Assembly: GCA_963920575.1 (NCBI GenBank)
Contig: OY986964.1
Location: 35,702,527-35,766,526, forward strand
Length of the DNA: 64,000 bases
Direction of reading: 5' to 3'
Origin: Narthecium ossifragum
Taxonomy: Eukaryota; Streptophyta; Magnoliopsida; Dioscoreales; Nartheciaceae
The notes under the pieces are model-generated. The model ran no database searches. It was not told the DNA's origin and was given only the letters and a program-made list of their open reading frames with translations. A program made the translations under genes and the position numbers. Each line of letters begins with the position of its first letter. Within the stretch, counting starts at the first letter, position 1. This document shows, piece by piece, positions 41,101-52,600 of this stretch.

Positions 41101-43941
41101 AAATTTTACGATCAACAGAGCACAAATCTAGGAAATGAGGAGAAAACAAACTTTGATGAAATACTCACCTAGAATCTTGCCAAAATGATTTCTTGTCTAG
41201 CTTTGGAATTACAAGAGTGGCATTTATCATGCGTGCAACTGCAACCATGTCACCTATCTTCCATTACACAAAGCAACGCAAGTGGAAAATCAGCAAAATT
41301 CCGATGCAGACTGAAAGGTCGAACAGACATAGACAAATTGCTTGATTTAACTAGGTTTTACATGAGAGTTAGCATGGAAGCTTAAAATAATAAATCAGGT
41401 AATGTCGGGTAAATGCTGGGTGAATTTAATGGCATGTCGAACAATTCTGAGATAAACAGATCCAACCAAAATTTAGGCAGTAAAGCTTTCCTTCTTGAGT
41501 AAACGCTGTATAAATTTCCAGGCAAACAGAAATCAGGTAATGTTGTAGTGATCATAGGGAGCTAAGCATCTAGCTAGGAATGATTGAATACTTTTATGCT
41601 ATCCTTTCGCAAAATCAAAGGTCAAGCTAAGTATTAAACAACTGGACATCCAAGTTGGAGTTCATTATTCAGCCAATTACTTCCATCAGCATCTAGAATG
41701 AAAGATGACAAGCAAACTGCCTTCTAGTTAATTCCCCTTTTGCAGTACTTCCATATCTTCCTGATTAGGACTAATATGATTGGACAATGATCGCTGGCAT
41801 CACTAGCTGCATTTGAGATTTTGCGCTCAATGCCAGAACTTTGTTGGCCATGCATCGATGGGTATTAGCCCTAGGTTCAGACAATCTCGTCACTTTTGGG
41901 GTCCTGCCTTTCACTAGAACCGCGCAATATAGGAATTTCCTTCGCTGTCAACTACGTTCACCAGAGTTTTTTCTCAAAATAGTTATTAGCCTAATAATAC
42001 TTGCATGAAAGCCAAAGTCAAAGTGAATTTATCTAGCTCGTCAGAGATACAATGCCTAGATCAACAAGATTGTTCACATCTTTTTGCAAAGAAGGATAAT
42101 TTCCATCATGTCTTACCCATTACTGGAACCGTCATACTCTATTCCTAAAAGAGTATCAAGTTCATAATGTTAGTCATATTCTGTATCTATCAGAGTTCTC
42201 ATAGAATAAATCTCTGGGCAACATCCTGTATCCGTGCCAATGTGGCAATCAGGCTTAAACTTAGATCACATTTGACAATTATACAACCTTTTCTGATGGT
42301 AATCTCATGCTGAATGGTACATTATCCTTCATATGAAAAGTTAGGCATAGAAAGTTTTGAATGTAATCCTATTTTTCATACATTGTCCTAATATGCATAT
42401 AGCAATGAGTATATGCTAAACAGTATTGCTCACCCCAGCACGCATCTGGTTTAATCCGCCATTTGTGTGAACGATTAGGTAACCTCTCGCCTCCCCAGGT
42501 GCTGCGGAAACATGACCAGTACACATTCTTCACAATATTAAACAATTAAAGTGAACCAAAACATAATCAATGAAATTGCAGTTAGGGTGATCTTACGCAG
42601 ATATGAAGAGCTAGGTTCTACACATGGAACAAAATCTCGGTTCGGTGGAGGCTTCCAGAGCTTGTTGAAATCCAAATCCCATTTCCCACCATTTAACTGT
42701 CAAACTAGAGGAGTGAACAACAATGAAAGAAATGACATGACTACTTTGGATCCAAAAGATCAACTCTAAAGAGCCCTCATTTGTTTCTCATCCATGAGCA
42801 CATATACATGCTTATGACTAAAACCTTGCGCAAGCATTAATGCATTAAAAAGAACGACCTACATTAACTAATTACAAAGTATAAGATATGATCACCTTGC
42901 GAGAAGAATTTGGCATTTTCGATAGCTGGGGTGGCGCATACTCCTGTGTCCATCTCAGCTCATTGGTCCATCTACGAAATCCAAACTCATTGTTCTGCAC
43001 AACAATTCCCAAATCACAGCTACCGATTAGCCTGTTCGTTTGGAAAACATCATGAAATAACTTAAGACACCCGTGAGATTTTTGGGTAAAAAGAGACCAC
43101 AATTACAAAACCAAGGATAAAAACATAGTTCCGAGCACCAAAACAAGTTACTAAAAAAAAGACTACACATCCAACTAGCCAAGAAAGAAATGAAAGATTT
43201 CAAGAAATGTCAGCAAGACACCAACATAGAATGAGATCAAGAGACAAGTCAAAAGCAAGAATCAAATCGTAACATTAAGAACAATGGGCATCTACAGAGA
43301 GCTTCCAACCATCCATTTTGATAAACAATTTCACAAAGGGCAACCGAAAAACTCAAAATAAGGCAAAGTTTTATAAAAGAAAGTATAAAAACAAGATGAG
43401 GAAGGGTATTATCAAAGGTTTGGGACAAAACAATGAACTAAAAAAACTGGGTTTTCTGTGACAAATTGAATCATACTGTTGCATAAGAGCGATATATGAG
43501 AGAAAATACCGAATATGTCCAAGAAATAAAAACAAAGACCGTGGTCCATGACAGCAACCTTAACTGGAAAAACCACCAAAATTTTGAAAAGAATTCGTGA
43601 TTAAAGATGTTATGTACGACCATCTCATACTAGAAAAATAACGAGAATCCCAAGAACTAGAACTAAAGACCCTATCTTTAACCAAACCACGATACCCATA
43701 CACCACCAAAATAAAAATTAAAAAACCCACAAACGAGGGGAGTAAAAAAGAAAATAAACCCACAAAGGAGGAAGACCTTGGGGAGCAGGTTGGAGCCGCC
43801 GGGGAGGACGCCGGGCCCCCGCGGCGGAGAGGACACGTGCACGGCCAGCAGCGCCCCAACGGCTATTGTCCCAATGGCGCACGTCAGCAGCCACCGCAGC
43901 ATGGCGACGCTTCTCGGCCTCAGCCTCCGCCTCTGCTGCAT
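38123..43941 (-). CDS. GDP-fucose protein O-fucosyltransferase-like (DUF246), twelve exons, 537 aa
   Basis: Plant O-FucT family (GT106/GT65-like), normally a Golgi type II membrane protein acting on wall polymers or glycoproteins. Minus-strand exons: 43941-43777, 42994-42896, 42696-42597, 42501-42434, 41257-41169, 41089-40909, 40800-40672, 40581-40448, 40371-40158, 38718-38534, 38438-38343, 38276-38123; phases agree throughout. The N-terminus is basic ([10 protein letters not shown]) followed by one hydrophobic anchor ([19 protein letters not shown]). A second Met at 43902 is a possible later start. Family motifs: [12 protein letters not shown] (GDP-fucose site), [16 protein letters not shown] with the conserved Arg, [24 protein letters not shown], and [11 protein letters not shown]-terminal [17 protein letters not shown] and the [10 protein letters not shown] box are typical. 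The acceptor substrate cannot be told from sequence. The leader just before the start holds a GA/CT tract. Intact. Confidence 0.94.
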
Positions 43942-43962
43942 CCCTCTCCCCCTCCCCCCCTT

Positions 43963-43965
<3 letters not shown>

Positions 43966-43995
<30 letters not shown>
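43966..43995. repeat. (CT)n microsatellite in the O-fucosyltransferase leader
   Basis: About 14 CT units (GA on the coding strand) ending 25 bases before the start codon at 43941; a further CT-rich tract lies near 44070. Confidence 0.85.
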
Positions 43996-44000
<5 letters not shown>

Positions 44001-44205
44001 CAATAGCCTCAGTATAAAGAGGAGGAGAGAGGATGGAGTGTCTCCATTGATGAACTATCTCTGCTTTCTTCTCTCTCTCTCTTCTTTCTTCTCCTTTCCA
44101 ACTGTCACCTCCACCTCTCCCTTACATTCCCAGAATGCCCCTCGCAACTCAGGATATATATGACGCGCTTTTAACTCTATTCTCACAATAACCCCGTTAT
44201 CTTTA

Positions 44206-44382
44206 GACCCGTTTGATAAAAATTATCCTCTTATTTTATATTTTATTTCAAATATTCATAAAACATTATTCACATTTCACCTGCTATTTCTCTTTATTAT
44301 TATTTTATTTAAAATAATCCTTATTACTTAATCTGAATAACTTTTATTTTAAAATAATTTTTATCCCCTGCCAAACGGAGCC
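44206..44382. mobile_element. Tourist-like MITE, 177 bp
   Basis: Left end GACCCGTTTGATAAAAATTAT; reverse complement of the right end GGCTCCGTTTGGCAGGGGATAAAAATTAT. TTA flanks on both sides (44203-44205 and 44383-44385). AT-rich, non-coding; about 260 bp upstream of the O-fucosyltransferase start. Confidence 0.7.
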
Positions 44383-45950
44383 TTATATTACTGTCACGTT
44401 CACCGTTTCTAGTGCTACAAACCGGAAATTGTTTTCCTGTCATAATTCAGCTAAAAATGACACAAAGTCTATTTCCTAAATTGCTCTTGGATTTTCTTTT
44501 TTTAAAACTGTGCTAAAAATCGTTTAACTTGGATATTTTTTAATAAGGTGGGAAAATTATAATTAGTTGTAGGATTGCGACTTGGACCAACTTAAAGTTG
44601 AGATTATTAATTAGTTGGTTGTTTATCTACTTCCTTTCCTGATTGTTTTAAATGACTGACGGAGTTTGTCTCTTGTAACTAAAAACTTGATATTTTCTCT
44701 CTAAAATACTAAACATCATAAAACCCTCCATAATTCTAACAATATCATAGGCAGTCATTTTATAACCCTCGAGATTAGTTAGTGAGAATATAGGTGAAGT
44801 TACTCAACTATCCATGACTATAATGCATTTATCAACGTGATTTTTGAATTTTTTTAGTTTTTCCACAACTTAATCATTCATTTTTACCATAATTGCACCT
44901 CTTGACAAAATGGGTTATATTAAATGAGCCCTATATTTTTCAAGAGATATATGATGCTGTCATAATTATAAGGAGGTTTTGTGATATTTATACTGGTATC
45001 ATAGGTTATCTTTGTTGTAAAAAAAATTTGTGTGCTTGTTTTTTTCCAGGAATATAGACGATTTTTTTTACGTATTAAATAGATATTTTCTTTTCATTTT
45101 ATTCCTCCATTGCATAAATATTGTTTATGATTTCCGACATTAGCTAATTAATATTGAATTATGGAAGAAACCATCACTGGTGAATGCTAACCTAAGGATG
45201 AGATAACCTTAATAAAGATGGCTTCTTAATTAGTCTTGACTTCAAGTATTCATGGGAGACCGTAGTCAAATTAGAACTGATTCTAGTCTACGAGCAAATC
45301 AGAAACTACCACGTAGCACCCAAGACTTATTAATCATCGATCTCTTGTCTGAGTGCCACTACACGCATGCATGTCAGGAGATTAATTGGATCATGACACG
45401 TACTTATCCATTAGCGTGTCGGCCGGAGAAATATACATTATTATTTCTCGAATTAATCACGAGAGTAAGCAAAAATACTAATGTTTGGCCGTTAGCTTTA
45501 AATTTAAGCGTAACGATGGATGGTTTCTTTTTTTATTCTAAAATAATTAAGCCTATGTATCTATGATCTATCTCTCACCTTGTTTGATTACTATGCACCG
45601 TTCTCGAAGAATGCATGTGATGCTCACGTGCATATATATAAGAGTTTGCGACATCTTCCTAGAAATAAGTACGCATGTTTGTTAGATACTTACATCTTGA
45701 TAATTATCTTCAATTCGTATGCGACATATATATAATACAAGGTGGAACTGAGATGACAAAGTTTAATTAGTTGGGGGAAGTATGATGTATTGATGTATGA
45801 CATGCTACTTGCTGCTTCAAAGTGGTTAATTGCGTGACATATATATATACACATGATAATGTTATTTTATTTGTTTGACTTTTAATTCCTATTGTTGTCA
45901 CATCTACTATATAACATTCAGTGCATTCTATCATGCGGCTGAGGATGTCC

Positions 45951-46190
45951 GATCTAAATTATGTCTGGATATATCATGTGATCGTGATGAAGCCATGTGT
46001 AAGGGAGTAATGGGCGGTGGTTTTTAGCATAATTTATTCATAAAGAGAGAGGAATTTTGAAGGGTTGTGGCATTTAAGTTATGTATAGATATATCATACG
46101 ATCGAGATGAAACCATGTGTAAGGGAGCAGTGGATGATGGTGGTTAGCATAATTTGTTCATAAAGAGAGGAATTGTGGAGGGTTGTGTTT
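45951..46190. repeat. Two tandem units of 120 bp
   Basis: AAATTATGTCTGGATATATCAT at 45956 and AAGTTATGTATAGATATATCAT at 46076 start units that both continue through GATGAARCCATGTGTAAGGGAG and CATAATTTRTTCATAAAGAGAG. A related single copy lies near 19465. Confidence 0.8.
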
Positions 46191-46256
46191 ACTCGTGCAA
46201 GGTGGCAGGCCCATCTAGTGTATAATAGGTCAAACAAAATGAGGATCACCCATCTA

Positions 46257-46522
46257 GGGTCTGTTTGGATAAACGAAATGGGGTGAATCCGTTTGAATGA
46301 TAAATAGCGTGAAAAGTAGAGGTAAATTGATAAGATAATCATAATTATGTGAGCTATTTATCCGCTATGCTATCTCCTGTCTGTGATAAAAAATCTACAT
46401 TACATGAGTGATACTTATGCAAGTATCGACCAAGCCATGTAAAGTGATTATGCATGACCTAAAAAAAATATTTGGCTGTATAATTAAGGTTTATACGTGA
46501 TTATTCTCGATCCAAACGGACC
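46257..46522. mobile_element. Probable Tourist-like MITE, 266 bp
   Basis: Left end GGGTCTGTTTGGATAAACGA; reverse complement of the right end GGTCCGTTTGGATCGAGAAT. The flanks are CTA and TAA, so the 3-bp duplication is imperfect or the bounds are a base off. Non-coding. Confidence 0.5.
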
Positions 46523-47286
46523 TAAGGTCATCTGACATGCAACGTGACACCGACAAGGTAGACTATATAGCTAAACTGGACTTACTGAATCACTGATCAC
46601 TCTTTAATTTGTCAGATGACGTAGTTGCAAGGAACAAATTATTGTCCAAGGATTACCTTTGTAAATGCTAAAAATATTTATATATTATTGGCTCCCACGT
46701 AAAACCTCATCATTCATTGTCATGCTATATACTACGTACACAGGTATTCTAGAATGACGTACGTACGTACGTAGATTACATTAAAAGTAACATTAACTTA
46801 TAATGAACCAGATCATCTACACATGAATCGTTTTCGCCTCGCGTTCGAATAGCCAGAGTTATATAGTAACTGTGGACGTCTGTGGTGATGGAAATTAAGA
46901 AGAAAACAGAACACACAGACAAGAAGACAATATATACACAATAGAAGCCAAGATTTTTTACATGGCCATCGGAAAATAAGTTTATGTCCACGTACGGAGT
47001 TTCTAGCTTTTCGTACGTAATTAACTCTGTAAAAAACGAGACGGTGAGTCGGCCGCAGCAGGAATGATCCAAGACAAGTGAAGAGCCGGCTCCAGACCGC
47101 TAGCTAGCTCAGACGCTACTTTAATTCGTACAATAATAAAGTATATATAGTACAACGCATTAATATAGGGAGACAAAGGCAGGAGGAGGAGTTTGGCTGG
47201 AGTATCCCTTTGCCTCAATCTCTTGCAGCTCAATCTGATCACTAAAAAGGTCCTTGTCAACGACGACAGGTCGACAGCTCAATCAC

Positions 47287-47309
47287 AGAGAGAGAGAGAG
47301 AGAGAGAGA
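47287..47309. repeat. (GA)n microsatellite
   Basis: Eleven to twelve AG units with no gene assigned next to it. Confidence 0.85.
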
Positions 47310-48072
47310 AAAGAGAGGAGGGGGAAGCGTGTCTCTTGCTGGCTCGCTGCCCTCTTGTAGGGTTTGGTTCCATGTGAGGATGTACTGCATGTCTGCATGA
47401 GGGGGATAACTTTAGGTATAAGATAGTGTTTTCTTTTATCTCTGGGGTACATGGCTTTGTCTAAGTTTTCGTGTCTAATTGAGCCGACTTATAACCTGTC
47501 GTTTAATTAAGTGCCCAACATCTTTCACCATTTTATTCATTATCTAACCTTATGTTCATAGTTGAATGAGTTATATCCATGCTAAAAAACCATTTGTTTT
47601 CTTCTGTACCATTACAACGATGAAAATATACACGATTCTAATTTTCCATGTTTTCAGAAAAATTAAGCAATATAAAAAATATTGTTGACTATGAGTTCTG
47701 GGAATTCTACGTCACAAAATGTAAATTAAAGGATATATTTTGTTAGCGAATGTAAGAGAGCAATTCAAGAACAAAAACTTGTACGAGACATGAATGGTTG
47801 ATTCGGCGAGTGAGTTCAGACAAAAAGTTATAATAAATAAGTGGGATCTTTTGGTAGATAAAATTCATAAGAGAGGATAAAAAATGCAAGATCCAAATAA
47901 GAGGTTAGTCTTTTGTGACAAACAAGATGATGCCGTTTAAGTTCTACTTTGGATAAAGAAATCAACATCATTATTCGTTAGGAATGTAACGCATTCGTTC
48001 TTAAACCAAGATAAAAGATTTCAAGTAAGGATCAAATGTTTCAACTAATAAAAATAAAACGTAGATCTTTAT

Positions 48073-48640
48073 TGTTTGTTTTAAAGGTACAAATGTGATT
48101 TAAGAATTTAGTTTTATAGACATACATGTTATATTGAACATTAGCTTTTATTAGATTTATTTGGGCCCACAACTAGGATCCTCCCAGCCCCTTTGTTCAT
48201 TTCCTACGTTTAGGAACTTGTTTAAATCTTTTAAAGATCACCTTTATTGAAAAGCATGCTGCTCTTTATGGGAATAGGTTAGCGTCTCCAACGGTTATAT
48301 AGTGAGCCCTCCTTCCCTTATTGTTGGGTGCTTTTGAGTTCATCTCTTCCCTCTTCTTCTTGGTTTTCTTTGGCTGGCATCCTTCACTCTCTCATTGAGT
48401 TCATTGAGCTTTCTCAAGATCGTGCTATTGAGAATGAAAAGGAGTTGTATCTCTAGGAGTGACTGCCGGAGCTTTGCATGTGAAGGGGCAATATCACTCT
48501 TAGGACAGCGAATATCGCGCCTCTCCTCACAGCTATTTTCTCAAACTTTTTCTATGCTTTAATCATCTCATTTTCTGTTTTATATCTGCAGATCTGAAAG
48601 TTAATTACATCTCTAAAACTGTTTTGACTCATATCTAACA
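48073..48640 (+). repeat. 5' LTR of the copia element (568 bp)
   Basis: Starts TGTTTGTTTTAAAGG and ends CATATCTAACA. It matches the downstream LTR along its whole length. A TATATAGTGAGCCC word near 48297 could be the retroelement TATA region. Confidence 0.95.
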
Positions 48641-49213
48641 TTCTAAGAGTGATAATATATCTTGATTTGGTTAGATATATGATAGTATCGAATTAGTGCA
48701 AAATTTGAGAGTTTTACTATTTTTAGTGTCCACCACAATCTCATATTTATGTCATAATAAAATCTTATAGCATTTATCCTTTCATCATCACAGTGTCCTA
48801 TTTGCTGCCCTCCAACTGTTTGATTAAATTCCTGCATCAGTTGCTGATATTAAAATCTGCACATAATGGGTGTTGTGTTGCTTACAAGAGAGAATAAATA
48901 CCCTCTTTCTCTTATATCTATCATATGTATCTTTCTAGCTTTCCTCAACATTAGTTTCACAGTTCTTATGTCTCTATTGCAATCGTTCATGAGCTCTTTA
49001 CAGCATTTTAACATAACTTGTTTTGTTACTAGAAATGCTATATGTATCACTTCAATGAGCTTACTATGTCATTCAGATTTTATTTGCTTATGTGCAGTCT
49101 TATATAACATGTGCTACATGATGAATGTTATATTCATTGCTTGTATGCTTAATTTCAGATTGCATTTCAGTCCCTTTTCTTCTTGTGTGTTCAATAGAGT
49201 ACGAATCCTAGCT

Positions 49214-49960
49214 ATGGCTCCTATCACAGAGGAACACCATAGTGCCAAACCTGAAAAGTTCGACGGTCAAAACTTCAACCGTTGGAAAAGCCAAATGATC
49301 TTTTGGCTGACCCTTTTAGGCCTCAACTCCACCATTGAAGATACCAATGCTGCCCATCGACGCGGTCGATCTGCTGGACCCGTTGTTTCTACTCCTACAA
49401 CTGATTCTACAGCTGAACCCACAGCTGATCCTCAACCTTCTCAATCTACTCAAACTAGAACTCCACTAGACATCAACTTCCATTGCCTCCACAGGATTCT
49501 TAGCGCTCTTTCGGATAGGCTTTATGATATTTACTATACCTACTCCAATGCTAAGACTCTATGTGACAGCCTTAATGCCAAATATGCCAAGGACAATGCA
49601 GGTCAAAAGCGCTTCAAAGCTTCCGACTTCAATAAGTTCAAGATGGTAGATACCCGACCTATAAATGACCAAATCCATGATTTCGAGAATCTAGTGGAGG
49701 AATTAAGGGCTTGTGGCACCAATTTAGATGAAAGCTTCTTGGTGTCATGCTTGATTGACAAGCTTCCTGATTCTTGGATTGATTTTGCCAAAACCTTGAA
49801 TCACCTTCAAGGAGATCTAAGCCTAAACCAAACCATTTGCTCTATTAGAGTTGAGGAGCAACATAGGCTTAGAGACAAAACCGCAAATGATACCCGACCC
49901 AAGGTGAACATGGTAGAAAGCCAATCCAAGCCAAGACATAAAAACACACATAAGCACTAA
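49214..49960 (+). pseudogene. copia gag (capsid part), ended by in-frame TAA
   Basis: Begins MAPITEEHHSAKPEKFDGQN and includes the NFNRWKSQM motif of copia gag (UBN2/DUF4219-like), LCDSLNAKYA and SCLIDKLPDSW. The frame is open upstream to 48866, but the ATG at 49214 is the natural start. The TAA at 49958-49960 falls before the CCHC zinc knuckle, and the same frame resumes right after it, so the stop separates capsid from nucleocapsid. This may be a nonsense mutation or, less likely, a programmed readthrough site. Confidence 0.85.
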
Positions 49961-51042
49961 ACCCGACCTTTCCGTTCACATCCATATCAAAACTCTAAGC
50001 AGAAGCCTTTTAGTCACCCGAACACAACCAAGAAGGAAGGGGCTGGTGCTCAGCGATGCTGCTATGTATGCGGCAGGACGAACCACTTAGCAGCACAGTG
50101 TTACCATAAGAAGACCTGTCATCCCTACCCCAAAAAGGCTCCACCTCGTCCTCCCTGTCCTGAGGCCCACATGGTGACTTCAGGAGCCACTTCCTCCGAG
50201 ACTGCTTTCAGGTCATCCTTTCCTTCTCCAGAAGTTAATTTGACCTTAGATTCAAATGATTGGTGGATTGACACTGGAGCTAACATTCATGTTTGTGCTG
50301 TTCGCTCTTTGTTTTCCACCTATCAGGTCTCAAGTGAAAGAAGTGTGACCATGGGGAACGCTACTACCGCACACGTGCTAGGCATAGGTCGAGTAGATTT
50401 GAAGTTGACATCTGGGAAGACCTTGACCTTGCACGATGTTCACCATGTCCCTAACATTAGGCGTAATCTTATTAGTGGGTCCTTGTTAGTTCAGCATGGC
50501 TATAGGCGGGTTTTTGAGTCCAACAAGGTTGTTGTAACCAAGGGAGTTATTTTCATTGGAAAGGGATTTTTGTATGATGGTTTGTTCAAGCTCAATGTAT
50601 GTGTACCCTCTCCTAATGAAAATTATGTTTTGCACATTGAATCCTCTCATTTGTGGCATGGTCGTCTAGGGCATGTTAACCTTAACTCAATCAAGAGGCT
50701 CATGCATCTAAATTTGATCCCCAAATCCTCTATTCAATCTCGAGATAGATGTGAAATTTGCGTAGAAGCTAAATTACCCAAATTGCCCTTTAAATCTGTT
50801 GACAGAGAAAGTGATATGCTAGATCTCATACATAGTGATGTATGTGATGCAGGACGGACTACAAGAGGTGGTAGCAAGTATTTTGTGACTTTCATTGATG
50901 ATTTTTCAAAGTATTGCTATGTTTATCTCATCAAATCCAAAGATGAGGTATTAAATAAGCTTAAGATTTTCAAAGCTGAAGCTGAAAATCAACTAGATAG
51001 GAAAGTTAAAATCCTTAGATCCGATCGAGGAGGTGAATACAC

Positions 51043-52600
51043 TGACACGCCTTGAAAAGTGTCGTTACTTTAACAAGGACGCCAAAATTACAAATTTATA
51101 AACCGAAACACTACTAACTACTTAAGGGGCAGATAGCAATAAGTCCGGGTCGGTCCACAGGGAAAACAGGATTAAGTCTAATTACCGTGCATAGTTCTAA
51201 ATCAAAAGTTAAGGAAGATGAATGATAGTTGGTCTTTAAACTAAATTGGGAGAATAACAATAGGAAAAAGGCTAAGAAGTTCTAATCCGTAATCGAGAGC
51301 TATCTAGGCATTCCTAGGATAAGAGCAATTCAATAAGTTCAAGATGGTTTTCTAGGGTTGATAGAAGATCGGCTAGGTCCACTATCACTCAACATAGATT
51401 CATTAGAAGCCTATGTCGGAATGAAGAACAAATCAGCGGATAATTGGTATGAAAATACTCAAAGTGGTTCTAGCACTTTGAGATCGCCAAATCAATAAAG
51501 ATAAAGAATGAATCGTAGGTTACAATCATAGGTCTTAATGGTTCTAGCATTAAGGCAGTGGTTCTAGCACTCCTACAATCATAAGCTAGGGTTTAGAATC
51601 CAATCCAAAGATCTAACATGGTTCTAGCATGAAAGTAACTTGAACAAGTCCTAATCCTAGCCTCTAACATGCAATACTCAAAACCAGCGAGCGTAATCTC
51701 AGCATAACTTTCACATCCGAACTCGGAACGAGGCGATTCAAGATTCGTTGGAAAGCTAAGACAGAGATCTACAACTTTTATGTTTTGAGTTTTCACAAAA
51801 TCCGGCTGTAACCTCACGGAAAAACCGAGACAAGACAGACCGAAATTAGGGCACAAAGAGCAAACAATACATTCACCATAAGAACTATTACCAATAGATA
51901 TATAAAATCCGAATTTAATCCATTAAACCATCATAAAGTACATGCCCAGATCCATAGGAAAACCGAAATAAACTCCCTATTACATCATAGAATTTCCTAG
52001 AATAAAGATTTAGCTACTCATCTTGAAGAAACGATCCATCGGGGAAGGTTGATGACGCGCTCCCGCCATGGATCTATCTTCAAGACCTAACCCTAATGTT
52101 TATGGAGGAAGAAGAACCAAGGAAACACCCAGGAGGAGAGGAAAATTCGCCTATGGGTGGCTGCCAAAAATCCTCCCCTAACACCTATTTATAGGCCTTA
52201 ATAAAACCCTAACTCGAATTAGATCTCAGCCCTTTATTTTTCTCCCAGCATCAAATGAGATCGATCTCCATAGGGAAGAAGATCGATCTCCTTCGTTCTG
52301 CGAACTCTGGATCTGGAATACGCCCGACCAAGATCGATCTCCTTAAGGATGAAGATCGATCTCCTTTGCTTCGACTGGACTGCTTCTTGCTGGAATAATG
52401 AGATCGATCTCCTTCAGGATGCAGATCGATCTCCTTCACGCAGGATTGCCAGAATCACTTCGTTTTAGCACCAAACTTGATCTAACCTTCGTTGAAGGCT
52501 CTTATACCTGAAATGCACCATAGACCATCAAAATAGCATTGCTCGGAGGCTAACAGGACCTAGTTAAAGGGGCGATTTGTGCACTTTTCACGCATTATCA
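51043..52600 (-). mobile_element. Solo LTR (1,558 bp) inserted in the copia integrase
   Basis: Begins TGACACGCC and ends GCATTATCA, and is flanked by the exact 5-bp duplication TACAC (51038-51042 and 52601-52605). The ends are imperfect inverted repeats about 20 bp long, each with TGAAAAGTG. The size fits a Ty3/gypsy-type LTR, but the lineage is not determined; the minus orientation is tentative. The interior has no open frame of note but carries six AGATCGATCT palindromes. Confidence 0.85.
52255..52434. repeat. Six AGATCGATCTCC copies in three pairs
   Basis: Pairs at about 52257/52280, 52331/52353 and 52401/52423, spacing about 22 bp within a pair and about 70 bp between pairs. The core AGATCGATCT is self-complementary. 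Confidence 0.85.

Larger units (their letters stand above)
43996..48072. other. Gene-poor region upstream of the copia element
   Basis: Holds two Tourist-like MITEs, a two-unit tandem repeat and a GA microsatellite (listed separately), plus a GTAC run near 46755. Short open frames (for example 45252-45566) lack recognisable domains. 44400-45900 and 47320-48067 show nothing I can identify. Confidence 0.5.

Noticed and set aside
45252..45566. 104-codon open frame
   Set aside because: No recognisable domain and a composition like the flanking non-coding DNA.
47150..47400. Possible microRNA precursor near the GA repeat
   Set aside because: No match to common plant miRNA sequences I could recall and no clear hairpin.
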